In this document: piece by piece, positions 7,427 through 14,446 of the stretch
How the letters are laid out: each line of letters begins with the position of its first letter
Position numbering within the stretch: the first letter of the stretch is position 1
NCBI RefSeq assembly: GCF_900103545.1
Contig: NZ_FNHH01000041.1
Location: 1-19,739, forward strand
Direction of reading: 5' to 3'
Source: Daejeonella rubra
GTDB lineage: Bacteria; Bacteroidota; Bacteroidia; Sphingobacteriales; Sphingobacteriaceae
DNA length: 19,739 bases
Made by a program: the position numbers and the translations under genes
The notes under the pieces: model-generated
The model's input: only the letters and a program-made list of their open reading frames with translations
What the model was told of the DNA's origin: nothing
The model's database searches: none

Positions 7427-8512
7427 TTAATCTTTGAAAAAGATAGTAAAGGTAGATCCTTCATTCACCTTACTATCGAGTGTTATCCGGCCACCGAGAT
7501 TATTTACGTGGTTGTAAACCAGATATAATCCAATGCCTTTACTATCGCTGGCATCATGAAAAGTTTGGTTCAGCCCAAAAATCTTTCCTTTGAATTTTTC
7601 TAAATCAAAGCCCAAACCATTGTCAGAAAAAACCAGCTGATTAATGCCGTTTATCCGGTTTGAAGTAATGGTAATTTCAGGGGATAGGCCCGGTTGTGCA
7701 TATTTAATGGAATTCGTAATTAAATTGAGAAATATGCTCTCAAGGTAGGCTTTGTTGAATTTTATTGTCTCCAATGCAGTAAATTCTGCTTTGATGGTAA
7801 CATTTGAATTAATAATAAATGACTTTATGGGTGTTAAAACCCTGTTAAGAATTTCATTAAGGTTAATTTCTTCAATCTCTATATTAATTTGATCCTTTTT
7901 GATTAGCTGATCAACTGAATTATCTACTGCCTTCCTTAAATTTTCAGCAGCCATTTTTATGAATTCCAGGTATTTCAGGTTTTCGGGATCTGTGATCTTT
8001 GAGTAGTCAATCATTTCCAATAATGAAACTAAATTGCCAACGGGAGATCTAAGGTCATGGGAGGTGGTATAACTTAGTTGTTTTAAGTCATTATTGACCT
8101 TTGTTAGATTTGCTAATTGATTATTGCGCTTCTCTTCAAGAATTTTCTTATAAGTTATATTTTTTGCAATAGCATAGATCAATTTCTCTTCTTTGAAGGC
8201 CAATGAAGTCCAGGATAACCAAACTATGTTTCCTTCTGATGTAATATAGCGATTTTCAAAATTCAATAAAGGGCCACTGGATCTGGCTATCTGTTGAGAA
8301 GAAATTGTTGAATCTCTATCATCAGGATGAACCATCTCAATAATTGGTTTGGTCATGAGTTCCTGAATGGAATAGCCTAATAGGTTAGCTACAGCTGGAT
8401 TGATTTTCTTTAAATAGCCGTCAAAGCCGGCAATGCAGAGAAGATCAGGCGATAGTTCGAAAAAATGTTCGAATTTATAGCCATGACCAGTGCTCATAGC
8501 TTGTTCTTCCAT
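7427..8512 (-). CDS. PAS-domain sensor histidine kinase
   Basis: A 361-residue sensor kinase with no transmembrane helix, so it is probably cytoplasmic. A PAS domain covers about residues 15-125 (FELSPDLLCIAGFDGYLKKIN...). The dimerisation/phosphoacceptor part has H152 in YTTSHDLRSPVGN. The ATPase domain shows an N-box NLITNSIKYA (263-272), G1 SDNGLGFDL (296-304) and G2 KGIGLYLVYNHV (325-336). All the catalytic boxes are intact. It lacks a receiver domain, and no response regulator is encoded nearby, so it is an orphan. The PAS domain suggests a small-molecule, redox or light cue, but no ligand residues can be named. The gene stands alone, with 222 bp downstream and 317 bp upstream. Confidence 0.9.
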   Translation of the reverse strand: MEEQAMSTGHGYKFEHFFELSPDLLCIAGFDGYLKKINPAVANLLGYSIQELMTKPIIEMVHPDDRDSTISSQQIARSSGPLLNFENRYITSEGNIVWLSWTSLAFKEEKLIYAIAKNITYKKILEEKRNNQLANLTKVNNDLKQLSYTTSHDLRSPVGNLVSLLEMIDYSKITDPENLKYLEFIKMAAENLRKAVDNSVDQLIKKDQINIEIEEINLNEILNRVLTPIKSFIINSNVTIKAEFTALETIKFNKAYLESIFLNLITNSIKYAQPGLSPEITITSNRINGINQLVFSDNGLGFDLEKFKGKIFGLNQTFHDASDSKGIGLYLVYNHVNNLGGRITLDSKVNEGSTFTIFFKD

Positions 8513-8829
8513 ATTTCACATCGGTAAATGCTCTTGCAAATTAAGAAAATACTCTGGTGATTTTGAAATCATTTATATTATTTCATAAGAACTACCATTT
8601 GGAAGTTCTTATGAAAACTAAAATATCAGTACCAATTGTAACCACGGTCGGAATGTTTTTGCGATCAATTCTTTTTAAATTTCGCTGCAGGGGAAAGGCA
8701 ATACGGTATAAAAATCCGGGTAAACCTATAGCATTTTTAAGTCCACAATTAAATGAAAAGTGGTTGTGCCCTAAGCTGGGTCTTATATTTTATCGGTTGG
8801 AGAATACATCCCCAGGGTTCTGTAACTGT
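8513..8829. other. 317-bp gap between histidine kinase start and CLC gene end
   Basis: The gap holds the upstream region of the kinase and the 3' flank of the CLC gene. Its only clear structure is the perfect 13-bp stem-loop at 8581-8616. A plus-strand reading frame crosses it but has no recognisable features. TTAATTTG (minus strand, around 8537-8544) is one mismatch from the TAnnTTTG box, without a matching upstream TTG. Confidence 0.5.
8581..8616. repeat. Perfect 13-bp inverted repeat (hairpin)
   Basis: TTTCATAAGAACT (8581-8593) and AGTTCTTATGAAA (8604-8616) are perfectly complementary around a 10-base loop. It lies 69-104 bases upstream of the kinase start codon and more than 200 bases beyond the CLC stop. 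No T-tract follows the stem on the minus strand, so it is not a classical terminator. It could be an operator, an RNA leader structure or a small repeat. Confidence 0.6.
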
Positions 8830-10107
8830 TTAAGTTTGTCTGCCAGGCTTTAATCGCCTGTAAATAGCCTGTTTCGGGCCACTCCGGATCTGAGAAGTAT
8901 AAATTCCGGTATGACCGGAAAAAAAGTATGAAACTACACAGGCTATTCCAATAAAAATGGCACTTTCCATACCAAATAATTCAATACCCATCAGGGTACA
9001 GGCGATAGGGGTATTGGTAGCTCCTGAAAATACTGCTGCAAAACCCATCCCTGCCAGTAAGGCTACAGGTAATGGTACAAACCATACTAATGCATTTCCA
9101 AGTGTTGCTCCAATAAAGAAAAGAGGCGTGACCTCTCCTCCTTTAAAACCAGCGCCAATGGTAAATGATGTAAAGAGGATCTTTAACAGAAAGTCATAAG
9201 AGTTCAGATCATCACTGAAAGCACTTACAATAACCGGAATTCCTAATCCGATATATTGTGTATTTCCGATCAGGTAAATAGCAAGGGCAATAAAAATTCC
9301 ACCTATCATTGGCCTGAATGGAGCATATTTGATCATTGATTTAAACAGGTTGGTCCAGAAATGCATGGATTTGGAGAAAAACCAGGATGTTAATCCGAAA
9401 ATAATACCTGCAAATACAGCCCAAAGGAGATTTATTGCACCGGGATCCGGTACCGTAGGAATACTATATTGAGTGTGTGAAACATTCCAGGCAGTGCAAG
9501 TAAAATCAGCAATGAACGCTGCGATCAGGCCAGGTATTATGGCTTCTGTTCTTATTTTGCCTAAAACCATTACTTCTAATGCAAATACAGCCCCGGCCAG
9601 GGGAGTTCCAAAAACGGCGGAAAAACCTGCACTGATGCCTATAATCAGAATGATCTTTCGATCATTTTCATTTAAACTGAACAATTTGCTGAACTGATCT
9701 GAAATGGCAGCCCCCATTTGAACCGCGGTACCTTCACGGCCTGCAGAGCCCCCGAAAAGATGAGTTATAATGGTTCCAAAAAGCACAAGAGGCGCCATTT
9801 TGAATGGAATAAGTTTTTGCGGGCTATGGAATTCCTCCAGTAATAAATTGTTCCCTTTTACAACCTCTGTTCCCCAATAATGGTAGACCAGGCCAATGAC
9901 CAGTCCGGCTACTGGTAAAAAAGCAATTATCCAGATGTGATTCTCACGCCAGTCTGTTGCCCAATCTAAAGAAATTAAAAAGAATGCTGATGCAGTTCCT
10001 GCCAGAATTCCAATAACTGCAGAAAGGAATAGCCATTTTATTAAATAGATTAAAACAGGAATTTGTTTTGCTTTACTTATAATCGATCCAATATCAGATT
10101 TATTCAT
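8830..10107 (-). CDS. CLC-family antiporter, probable CLC-F (fluoride/proton)
   Basis: A 425-residue polytopic membrane protein of the CLC family. Two regions set its type. Where chloride carriers have GSGIP, this one reads VVKGNNLLLEE, giving GNN at 85-87. The gating segment, usually GREGP, is GREGTAVQMG, with gating glutamate E125. GNN/GMN plus GREGT are marks of the CLC-F clade, which exports fluoride in exchange for protons; that is recalled from the literature and not aligned here. The reading frame stays open upstream to a TTG at 10182, but ATG at 10107 starts exactly at a normal CLC N-terminus and is preferred. No fluoride riboswitch consensus was recognised in the 128-bp upstream gap. 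The DUF2256 gene precedes it on the same strand. Confidence 0.85.
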   Translation of the reverse strand: MNKSDIGSIISKAKQIPVLIYLIKWLFLSAVIGILAGTASAFFLISLDWATDWRENHIWIIAFLPVAGLVIGLVYHYWGTEVVKGNNLLLEEFHSPQKLIPFKMAPLVLFGTIITHLFGGSAGREGTAVQMGAAISDQFSKLFSLNENDRKIILIIGISAGFSAVFGTPLAGAVFALEVMVLGKIRTEAIIPGLIAAFIADFTCTAWNVSHTQYSIPTVPDPGAINLLWAVFAGIIFGLTSWFFSKSMHFWTNLFKSMIKYAPFRPMIGGIFIALAIYLIGNTQYIGLGIPVIVSAFSDDLNSYDFLLKILFTSFTIGAGFKGGEVTPLFFIGATLGNALVWFVPLPVALLAGMGFAAVFSGATNTPIACTLMGIELFGMESAIFIGIACVVSYFFSGHTGIYTSQIRSGPKQAIYRRLKPGRQT

Positions 10108-10176
10108 TTTAAAGGATAGCTGTATTCTTAGTGAATTTTGTCCAACCCGGGGAGTGGTATAATGGAAACATGATGG

Positions 10177-10201
10177 TTCCAATTTATAAATATTTTTGGA
10201 A
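10177..10201. promoter_or_regulatory. Candidate operator palindrome upstream of the CLC gene
   Basis: TTCCAA (10177-10182) and TTGGAA (10196-10201) are inverted arms around a 13-base AT-only centre. On the minus strand the right part reads TAAATTGG, one base from the TAnnTTTG promoter box. The site is about 70-95 bases before the preferred CLC start. It may be a regulator site over a promoter, but the arms are short. Confidence 0.25.
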
Positions 10202-10235
10202 TAAGCAGGTGTGGTACCTATTCAACCAGATAAAC

Positions 10236-10385
10236 TTATTCGTTCATTTGCTTTAACATTCTGCATTTATCGCTGCAGTATTTCACATCCTGCCAAACCT
10301 TAGCCCATTTTTTTCTCCAGCTAAATGGTCTTTCACAAACAATACAAATTTTAACAGGCAGATTTTCCTTTTTTACTGTTTTCAT
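10236..10385 (-). CDS. DUF2256 zinc-finger-like small protein
   Basis: A 49-residue basic protein beginning MKTVKKENLPVKICIVCERP. Two cysteine pairs, C14/C17 and C37/C41, with a tryptophan-rich middle (FSWRKKWAKVWQDVKYC) match the DUF2256 family of short probable zinc-binding proteins. The ATG sits one base after the TIGR03643 stop, so the genes are almost certainly co-transcribed. DUF2256 genes often lie beside cryptochrome/photolyase genes in bacteria (from memory), but no photolyase is in the window. Function unknown. Confidence 0.85.
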   Translation of the reverse strand: MKTVKKENLPVKICIVCERPFSWRKKWAKVWQDVKYCSDKCRMLKQMNE

Positions 10386-10386
10386 C

Positions 10387-10656
10387 TCAGCGTTTGCTGA
10401 TCTTGTTCATACTTATACTGCGTTGCAGCGTACATTTAAATCTGTTGATCTCATCTGTTCGTTTATGCAGATGCTTTTGACTCACGCCACTGTTAACACG
10501 TTTGCGCCATAAGTTAAAACTGTTTCTTTTCAATTCTTTTCTCATGAGAGAAATTACATCAGCTTCAGTAAAGCCGAATTGAACTTTTATTGCTTCAAAT
10601 GGTGTCCTGTCTTCCCATGCCATTTCAATGATACGGTCTGTTTCTGCTTCGGTCAT
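10387..10656 (-). CDS. TIGR03643 family protein
   Basis: An 89-residue protein. Its opening, TEAETDRIIEMAWEDRTPFE, followed by QFGFTEADVISLMRKELKRNSFNLWRKRV, matches the TIGR03643 family: a helix-turn-helix-like small domain with no assigned function, found in Bacteroidota, Proteobacteria and cyanobacteria. The C-terminal third is basic. It overlaps the end of the flavin-reductase gene by 4 bases (start 10656, upstream stop 10653) and is followed after one base by DUF2256, forming a tight three-gene unit. The helical basic character could suit nucleic-acid binding, which is inference only. Confidence 0.82.
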   Translation of the reverse strand: MTEAETDRIIEMAWEDRTPFEAIKVQFGFTEADVISLMRKELKRNSFNLWRKRVNSGVSQKHLHKRTDEINRFKCTLQRSISMNKISKR

Positions 10657-11126
10657 GCCCTTATTATCTTTTTAATTCTTAAGATCTCCGAAGTTAAAAC
10701 TTCCGGATGATAGGTCTTATATTTTTCTGCTCTGAAAGTAAATAAAACATGATCACCCGTTTGTTTAAAATCAATTTTTTCCAGCAAAATTCGGGCTGAT
10801 GTGTTTTTTAAAACCTGAAAACCATTCCAGCTTTCCAATAAATTATTTTTCTCCAGATACTGTTGTTTGTTGAAAGTCAGTCCTGATCTCTGACCTAAAT
10901 TTCTGACCAGATTAAATTGCACAGGATGAAGGAATTGTAGTATCGCCCGACCTGTTTGAAACATATTTTCCAATGTTTTAGTTTCGTTATAAATAGCTAT
11001 CGCATAGATTTTGGGTTCCATGCTTATTGCACTCACGTAGGTGCAGATATTCATATTTACTTTGCCCTCAAAATAAGTTGCCAGGCTGTAAACGGGACTG
11101 TCAATAATGTTCCAGGGTCTTTTCAT
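10653..11126 (-). CDS. Flavin reductase / flavoredoxin-like FMN-binding protein
   Basis: A 157-residue protein of the flavin-reductase-like split-barrel family, which binds FMN and typically passes electrons from NAD(P)H to free flavin or a partner. The beginning RPWNIIDSPVYSLAT and the segment MNICTYVSAISMEPKIYAIAIY resemble the FMN-phosphate-binding part of the family; GRAILQFLHPVQFNLVRNLGQRSG follows. Length is normal. It heads the operon with TIGR03643 and DUF2256. In photolyase gene neighbourhoods such a reductase could supply reduced flavin, but that partner is not seen here. A TAATTTTG box (minus strand, 11207-11214) lies about 80 bases upstream, without a convincing second element. 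Confidence 0.82.
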   Translation of the reverse strand: MKRPWNIIDSPVYSLATYFEGKVNMNICTYVSAISMEPKIYAIAIYNETKTLENMFQTGRAILQFLHPVQFNLVRNLGQRSGLTFNKQQYLEKNNLLESWNGFQVLKNTSARILLEKIDFKQTGDHVLFTFRAEKYKTYHPEVLTSEILRIKKIIRA

Positions 11127-11537
11127 GGTTTGAAATTCTGTAGTCCTTTATAACGCATCAAAATAGATTAGATTTCTGTTTTTGACATCTTCAAATTCCT
11201 TCAAGTCAAAATTATAGCTATTTATTGGAATTAATAATAGCTTCCTAGTAATCTGTGCTATCGGATAAAAAGGTATGAGAATTGGTTTAGTCCTGGTCAT
11301 TTGGTCCTTCTGCAGGTTAGGACAGGCACGTTTTTTTTATAAAGATTTTATGTAATAGGAGTGATTGAATCGAGCATGAACTAACCTGTTATGCTTCCAT
11401 AAAAACATATACTTGTTAACTCTGAACCTTGTTTTTAATTGATAAGTTGGAATTATTTAGTAGAATATGTTCTATTCAAATTTCAATCTGATACCTGAAT
11501 GTGGCGAATAAGAAGTATTCATAATAGCCAATTGCAT
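11127..11537. other. 411-bp intergenic region, no gene seen
   Basis: No coding region or RNA gene was found. AGCTATT (11216-11222) and AATAGCT (11236-11242) form a perfect 7-bp inverted repeat just upstream of the possible TAATTTTG box of the flavin-reductase operon, and could be an operator. A five-base stem, GTCCT/AGGAC (11304-11323), is followed by eight T on the plus strand but has no plus-strand gene before it. Confidence 0.4.
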
Positions 11538-11999
11538 TTATTTTACTTCAAAATCGAGTTGAAGGCCCTTTTTAAAAGCAGTTTTATCTTTCCTGTTTCC
11601 AATTGCTAATCCTATCAAAATACCAGGGGCAAATCCCAGGCCTAAAAGCCCGAGATTTTTACTTGCAATTCCAATCGCCACACCAATTGGTATACCAAAG
11701 GCTGATAAGCCTAATGCCATCCATAGATTGCGAAAATGGTGAGCGGGTACAAAGTTTAATTCTTTTTCCAGCAATTTCAATATGAACCCCCGGTTTGATT
11801 TTATTTTCTTGATCAGATGGTCCTCATAAATTGAAGCACTGTTGAGCTTTTCAATTTCCTGATTAATTTTGTCACTGATCGAAGGAGGTATTTCTTTTTT
11901 ATTTAATGCATTGATCAAATTTTGCAAAATAAGTAGCTCCTTTGTTAGTTTTTCATTAAAGTCACTACTTAAATCCAATTCCAGATTCTTTATGTTCAT
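11538..11999 (-). CDS. Hypothetical protein with Gly-rich membrane hairpin
   Basis: A 153-residue protein that I do not recognise. Residues 1-75 are charged and helical, probably a coiled coil. Residues about 92-135 are hydrophobic and glycine-rich (ALGLSAFGIPIGVAIGIASK, then GLLGLGFAPGILIGLAIGNR), with GxxxG-type spacing that suggests two packed transmembrane helices. A basic tail follows. A cytoplasmic coiled-coil domain anchored by a membrane hairpin is the simplest reading. It stands alone, with 411 bp downstream and 309 bp upstream non-coding. Composition matches its neighbours, and coding status is likely but not certain. Confidence 0.65.
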   Translation of the reverse strand: MNIKNLELDLSSDFNEKLTKELLILQNLINALNKKEIPPSISDKINQEIEKLNSASIYEDHLIKKIKSNRGFILKLLEKELNFVPAHHFRNLWMALGLSAFGIPIGVAIGIASKNLGLLGLGFAPGILIGLAIGNRKDKTAFKKGLQLDFEVK

Positions 12000-12308
12000 A
12001 TGAATTGCATTTATCTAATTGTTGATCAGGTCTTTATATAGGATTCGCTCCGGTAATATCCCATATTGTGAGACTTTATCAGGTAAATCTGATATAATTT
12101 TTTGTTAAAAATATTAACCTAAAATAAATATTTTTATTGAATATAAAATGATAATTTGTTGATGTATCAATAAATCTGTCATGTAATTAATTTATTTAAA
12201 CACTGGGAAAAAATAATATTTATGGAAGAATATCTTGGAATGGTTAAACACTTCTTTTTAAATTTCTAGGTTATTGGATAAATTATTAATTCGCATTTTG
12301 TGCATGCC
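12000..12308. other. 309-bp AT-rich intergenic region
   Basis: It separates the pyrophosphatase stop from the hypothetical gene start. TAAAAATATT (12106-12115) and AATATTTTTA (12127-12136) are perfect 10-bp inverted arms in very AT-rich DNA. No stable GC-containing terminator was found after the pyrophosphatase gene, although one would be expected at the end of that operon. Confidence 0.4.
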
Positions 12309-12941
12309 CTAATTTTTTTTCTTTGCTGATCTAAATTGTTGCTTATAATCACTGATGCACTTTTTTATAACCTCATGAGCCTCTTTCTTCCCAAAAATAT
12401 TCACAATTTCTATAATTGGCATTTCTGCTCCCGGAAGGTTTTTGTAGGTAAGGAAATAATGCTTTATCCGGTTAAGTAATCCTTCCGGCAGCTGTTCTAT
12501 ATCCGACCAAGAAGAATATACTTCATCGCCCCTGAGCACAGCAATTATTTTATCATCTGCCTCACCCTTGTCAATCAATCGAATGCCTCCAATTGGAATT
12601 GCACGAAGAAGAATATCACCACCAGATATTGTGCGCTCACAAAGCACACAAATATCCAATGGATCACCATCTCCCTTTCCGATGGGTCTTTTTGATTTCT
12701 TAGCGTCATATTCGGCAATCAGGTCACCGCAATAAGTTTGTGGTATAAAGCCATAGAGAGTGGGAGTGACATTTGAAAATTTCTGAGGCCTGTCAATGAT
12801 CAGGAAACCACTTTTTTTATCAATTTCAAATTTTACCGTATCTGTGGGGACCACCTCAACATACACAGTTACCTCAACGGGCGCATTTGGTCCCGGTTCA
12901 ATGCCATGCCATGGATGTGCTTTGAATTTGCTTATCATCAC
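12309..12941 (-). CDS. ppa: Inorganic pyrophosphatase, family I
   Basis: A 210-residue soluble pyrophosphatase that splits pyrophosphate into two phosphates with Mg2+. The signature GDGDPLDICVLC (90-101) holds the three metal-binding aspartates D91, D93 and D96. Other conserved parts are KFEIDKKSG (37-45), YGFIPQTYCGD (63-73) and the lysine/tyrosine segment HYFLTYKNL. Length is a little above the bacterial average of about 175. It lies 75 bp after the acyl carrier protein gene on the same strand and ends the acetyl-CoA gene block. There it would remove the pyrophosphate released by acetyl-CoA synthetase, pulling that reaction forward; this link is inferred from gene order. It may have its own promoter in the 75-bp gap, but none was recognised. 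Confidence 0.93.
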   Translation of the reverse strand: MMISKFKAHPWHGIEPGPNAPVEVTVYVEVVPTDTVKFEIDKKSGFLIIDRPQKFSNVTPTLYGFIPQTYCGDLIAEYDAKKSKRPIGKGDGDPLDICVLCERTISGGDILLRAIPIGGIRLIDKGEADDKIIAVLRGDEVYSSWSDIEQLPEGLLNRIKHYFLTYKNLPGAEMPIIEIVNIFGKKEAHEVIKKCISDYKQQFRSAKKKN

Positions 12942-13016
12942 GATCCTATTTTAAATGATTACCTCGGTTTCACTAGTTTTATTCCATGTACATTATCCTT
13001 TTTAATATCAGGATGC

Positions 13017-13262
13017 TCATTTCGGCTTGTTTATCAAATAATCGGTCAATGAGTTGAGGCTTGTAATTTTTCCATAATCCTGCTCCGGAATTTCAATCTT
13101 TAATTTTTCATCCAGTGCAATAATGAATTGCAGGAAGTCATAGGAGTCTATACCAAGGGCTTCCCTGATATTTTCTGTTGGGGATAGTTCTGAAGGTTCT
13201 GTTTCCGGAGCAATTTTCTTCAGCAATTGGAAAATATTTTTTTCTAGTTCTTCCTTAATCAT
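13017..13262 (-). CDS. Acyl carrier protein
   Basis: An 81-residue acidic helical protein with the acyl-carrier fold. The phosphopantetheine attachment site is S40 in ALGIDSYDFLQFI, with the usual D-S but tyrosine instead of leucine after it. Helix III reads EIPEQDYGKITSLNSLTDYL. It is too diverged to be the housekeeping AcpP, which normally sits beside fabF. Its ATG overlaps the E2 stop by 4 bases, so it is translationally coupled to a 2-oxo acid dehydrogenase. The acyl group it carries is unknown. It might accept an acyl group from the lipoyl E2 or serve an unlinked synthase; both are guesses. Confidence 0.88.
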   Translation of the reverse strand: MIKEELEKNIFQLLKKIAPETEPSELSPTENIREALGIDSYDFLQFIIALDEKLKIEIPEQDYGKITSLNSLTDYLINKPK

Positions 13263-14446
13263 AGTGCCTCCGGATTTTGTAAATGATTGTTTAATGTGAC
13301 CAAAAAACGACTGCCGCTCAATCCGTCGCTTGCGCGATGGTCGCCTGCAAGGCTAACGCGTACCATCGGACGAACTCCCAGTAAACCATTTTCTGCAAAT
13401 GCTTGCTCTGAAATGCTTCCGAACCCGATTATGGCAACCTGAGGAGGGTAAATGATGCCATAAACCAGATCAGCTCCTCCATCTCCAATGCTGGTAATGG
13501 TGACGGTTGAATCGCTTAATTCAGAGCTGCGTAACCTTAATGCTCTGGCTCTTGGGATAATATCATTCAGGTTTTCCATTATTTCATCCACAGACTTCAG
13601 GTCGGCAGCATGAATAGCCGGAACGATGATACCACCATTACGTAATGAAACCACAAAGCCAATATTGATTTCAGTTTTAAGCTGCAGATCTGTATCCCAG
13701 ATAGCATTCAATTCTGGTACCTGCTTTAGTGAGGAGGCTACTGCTTTTATCAGCAGGGCAACAGGCAGTAATCGTTTCTGAACAGGAAGTACTTTATTCT
13801 TTTCATGCATCCATGCAAGCGCTTTTTCCAGGTCGATTTTCTTTTCCAGAAAATAATGCGGGATCTCACGATTGGACCTGCTCATGGCTGCGGCAACAGC
13901 AGAACGTAACGTATTACTAATGTTTTGTTCTTTGATAGGTTCAGCTACTATGCTTGATCTTTCTTTTTCCTGTACTAATTTCCCTTGTTCAATAGCACCT
14001 TCAATATCCTTCCTTGTTATGGCTCCGTTTTCTCCGCTTCCCATTATCTGTGAAAGGTCAATATTATTTTCAGCAGCAATTTTTTTTGCCAGCGGAGATG
14101 CTTTGACCTGTATATGTTCAGTAACGAAAGGGGGTATTGCCTTTTCTTCAGTAGGCTGAATTACAGGCTCTTCTGCAACTACAGGTATTGCCTTTTGTGG
14201 TTCAATTGTCTTTTCAGGATTGATCAGGGCCATTAAAGTTCCCACCGGGACCTTAGTATCCTCAGCAATCATTAGTTTTTCGATAGTGCCTTCATCAAAT
14301 ACCTCAATATCGATCAGGCCTTTTTGTGTTTCAACCGTGGCAATAATATCTCCACGTTTGACCTGATCGCCTGGTTTTTTAAGCCACTCGACGAGGGTGC
14401 CATCTGCCATATCAGCGCCCAGGCTTGGCATTACAAATTCAATCAT
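13259..14446 (-). CDS. Dihydrolipoamide acyltransferase, E2 of a pyruvate/acetoin-type dehydrogenase
   Basis: A 395-residue E2 that moves the acyl group from E1 to CoA. The single lipoyl domain (1-80) begins MPSLGADMADGTLVEW and has its lipoylated lysine K42 in ETQKGLIDIEV. The peripheral subunit-binding domain spans about 112-148 (ASPLAKKIAAENNIDLSQIMG). The catalytic domain ends with DHRASDGLSGSRF, where H370 and D374 are the active-site pair. Housekeeping PDH E2s in Bacteroidota are often longer, with two lipoyl domains, so this is probably a second, specialised complex. The gene overlaps both E1-beta upstream and ACP downstream by 4 bases. No E3 gene is in the cluster; a shared dihydrolipoamide dehydrogenase is implied. 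Confidence 0.93.
   Translation of the reverse strand: MIEFVMPSLGADMADGTLVEWLKKPGDQVKRGDIIATVETQKGLIDIEVFDEGTIEKLMIAEDTKVPVGTLMALINPEKTIEPQKAIPVVAEEPVIQPTEEKAIPPFVTEHIQVKASPLAKKIAAENNIDLSQIMGSGENGAITRKDIEGAIEQGKLVQEKERSSIVAEPIKEQNISNTLRSAVAAAMSRSNREIPHYFLEKKIDLEKALAWMHEKNKVLPVQKRLLPVALLIKAVASSLKQVPELNAIWDTDLQLKTEINIGFVVSLRNGGIIVPAIHAADLKSVDEIMENLNDIIPRARALRLRSSELSDSTVTITSIGDGGADLVYGIIYPPQVAIIGFGSISEQAFAENGLLGVRPMVRVSLAGDHRASDGLSGSRFLVTLNNHLQNPEAL

Noticed and set aside
8557..8853. 98-residue plus-strand reading frame between the kinase and CLC genes
   Set aside because: It spans the perfect hairpin, overlaps the CLC 3' end and shows no recognisable domain or membrane pattern.
10108..10182. 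25-residue N-terminal extension of the CLC protein from a TTG start
   Set aside because: The extension is not membrane- or signal-like and includes the palindrome region; the ATG at 10107 gives a normal CLC start.
10108..10235. Possible fluoride riboswitch before the CLC gene
   Set aside because: The conserved GGNGAUGGNGUUC-type core and the downstream CUGAUG segment of the crcB motif could not be found by eye.
11304..11338. Terminator-like GTCCT/AGGAC stem followed by a T-run on the plus strand
   Set aside because: The stem is only 5 bp and there is no plus-strand gene upstream for it to end.
13729..14159. Plus-strand reading frames opposite the E2 gene
   Set aside because: They are antisense to a strongly conserved E2 and have no family features.
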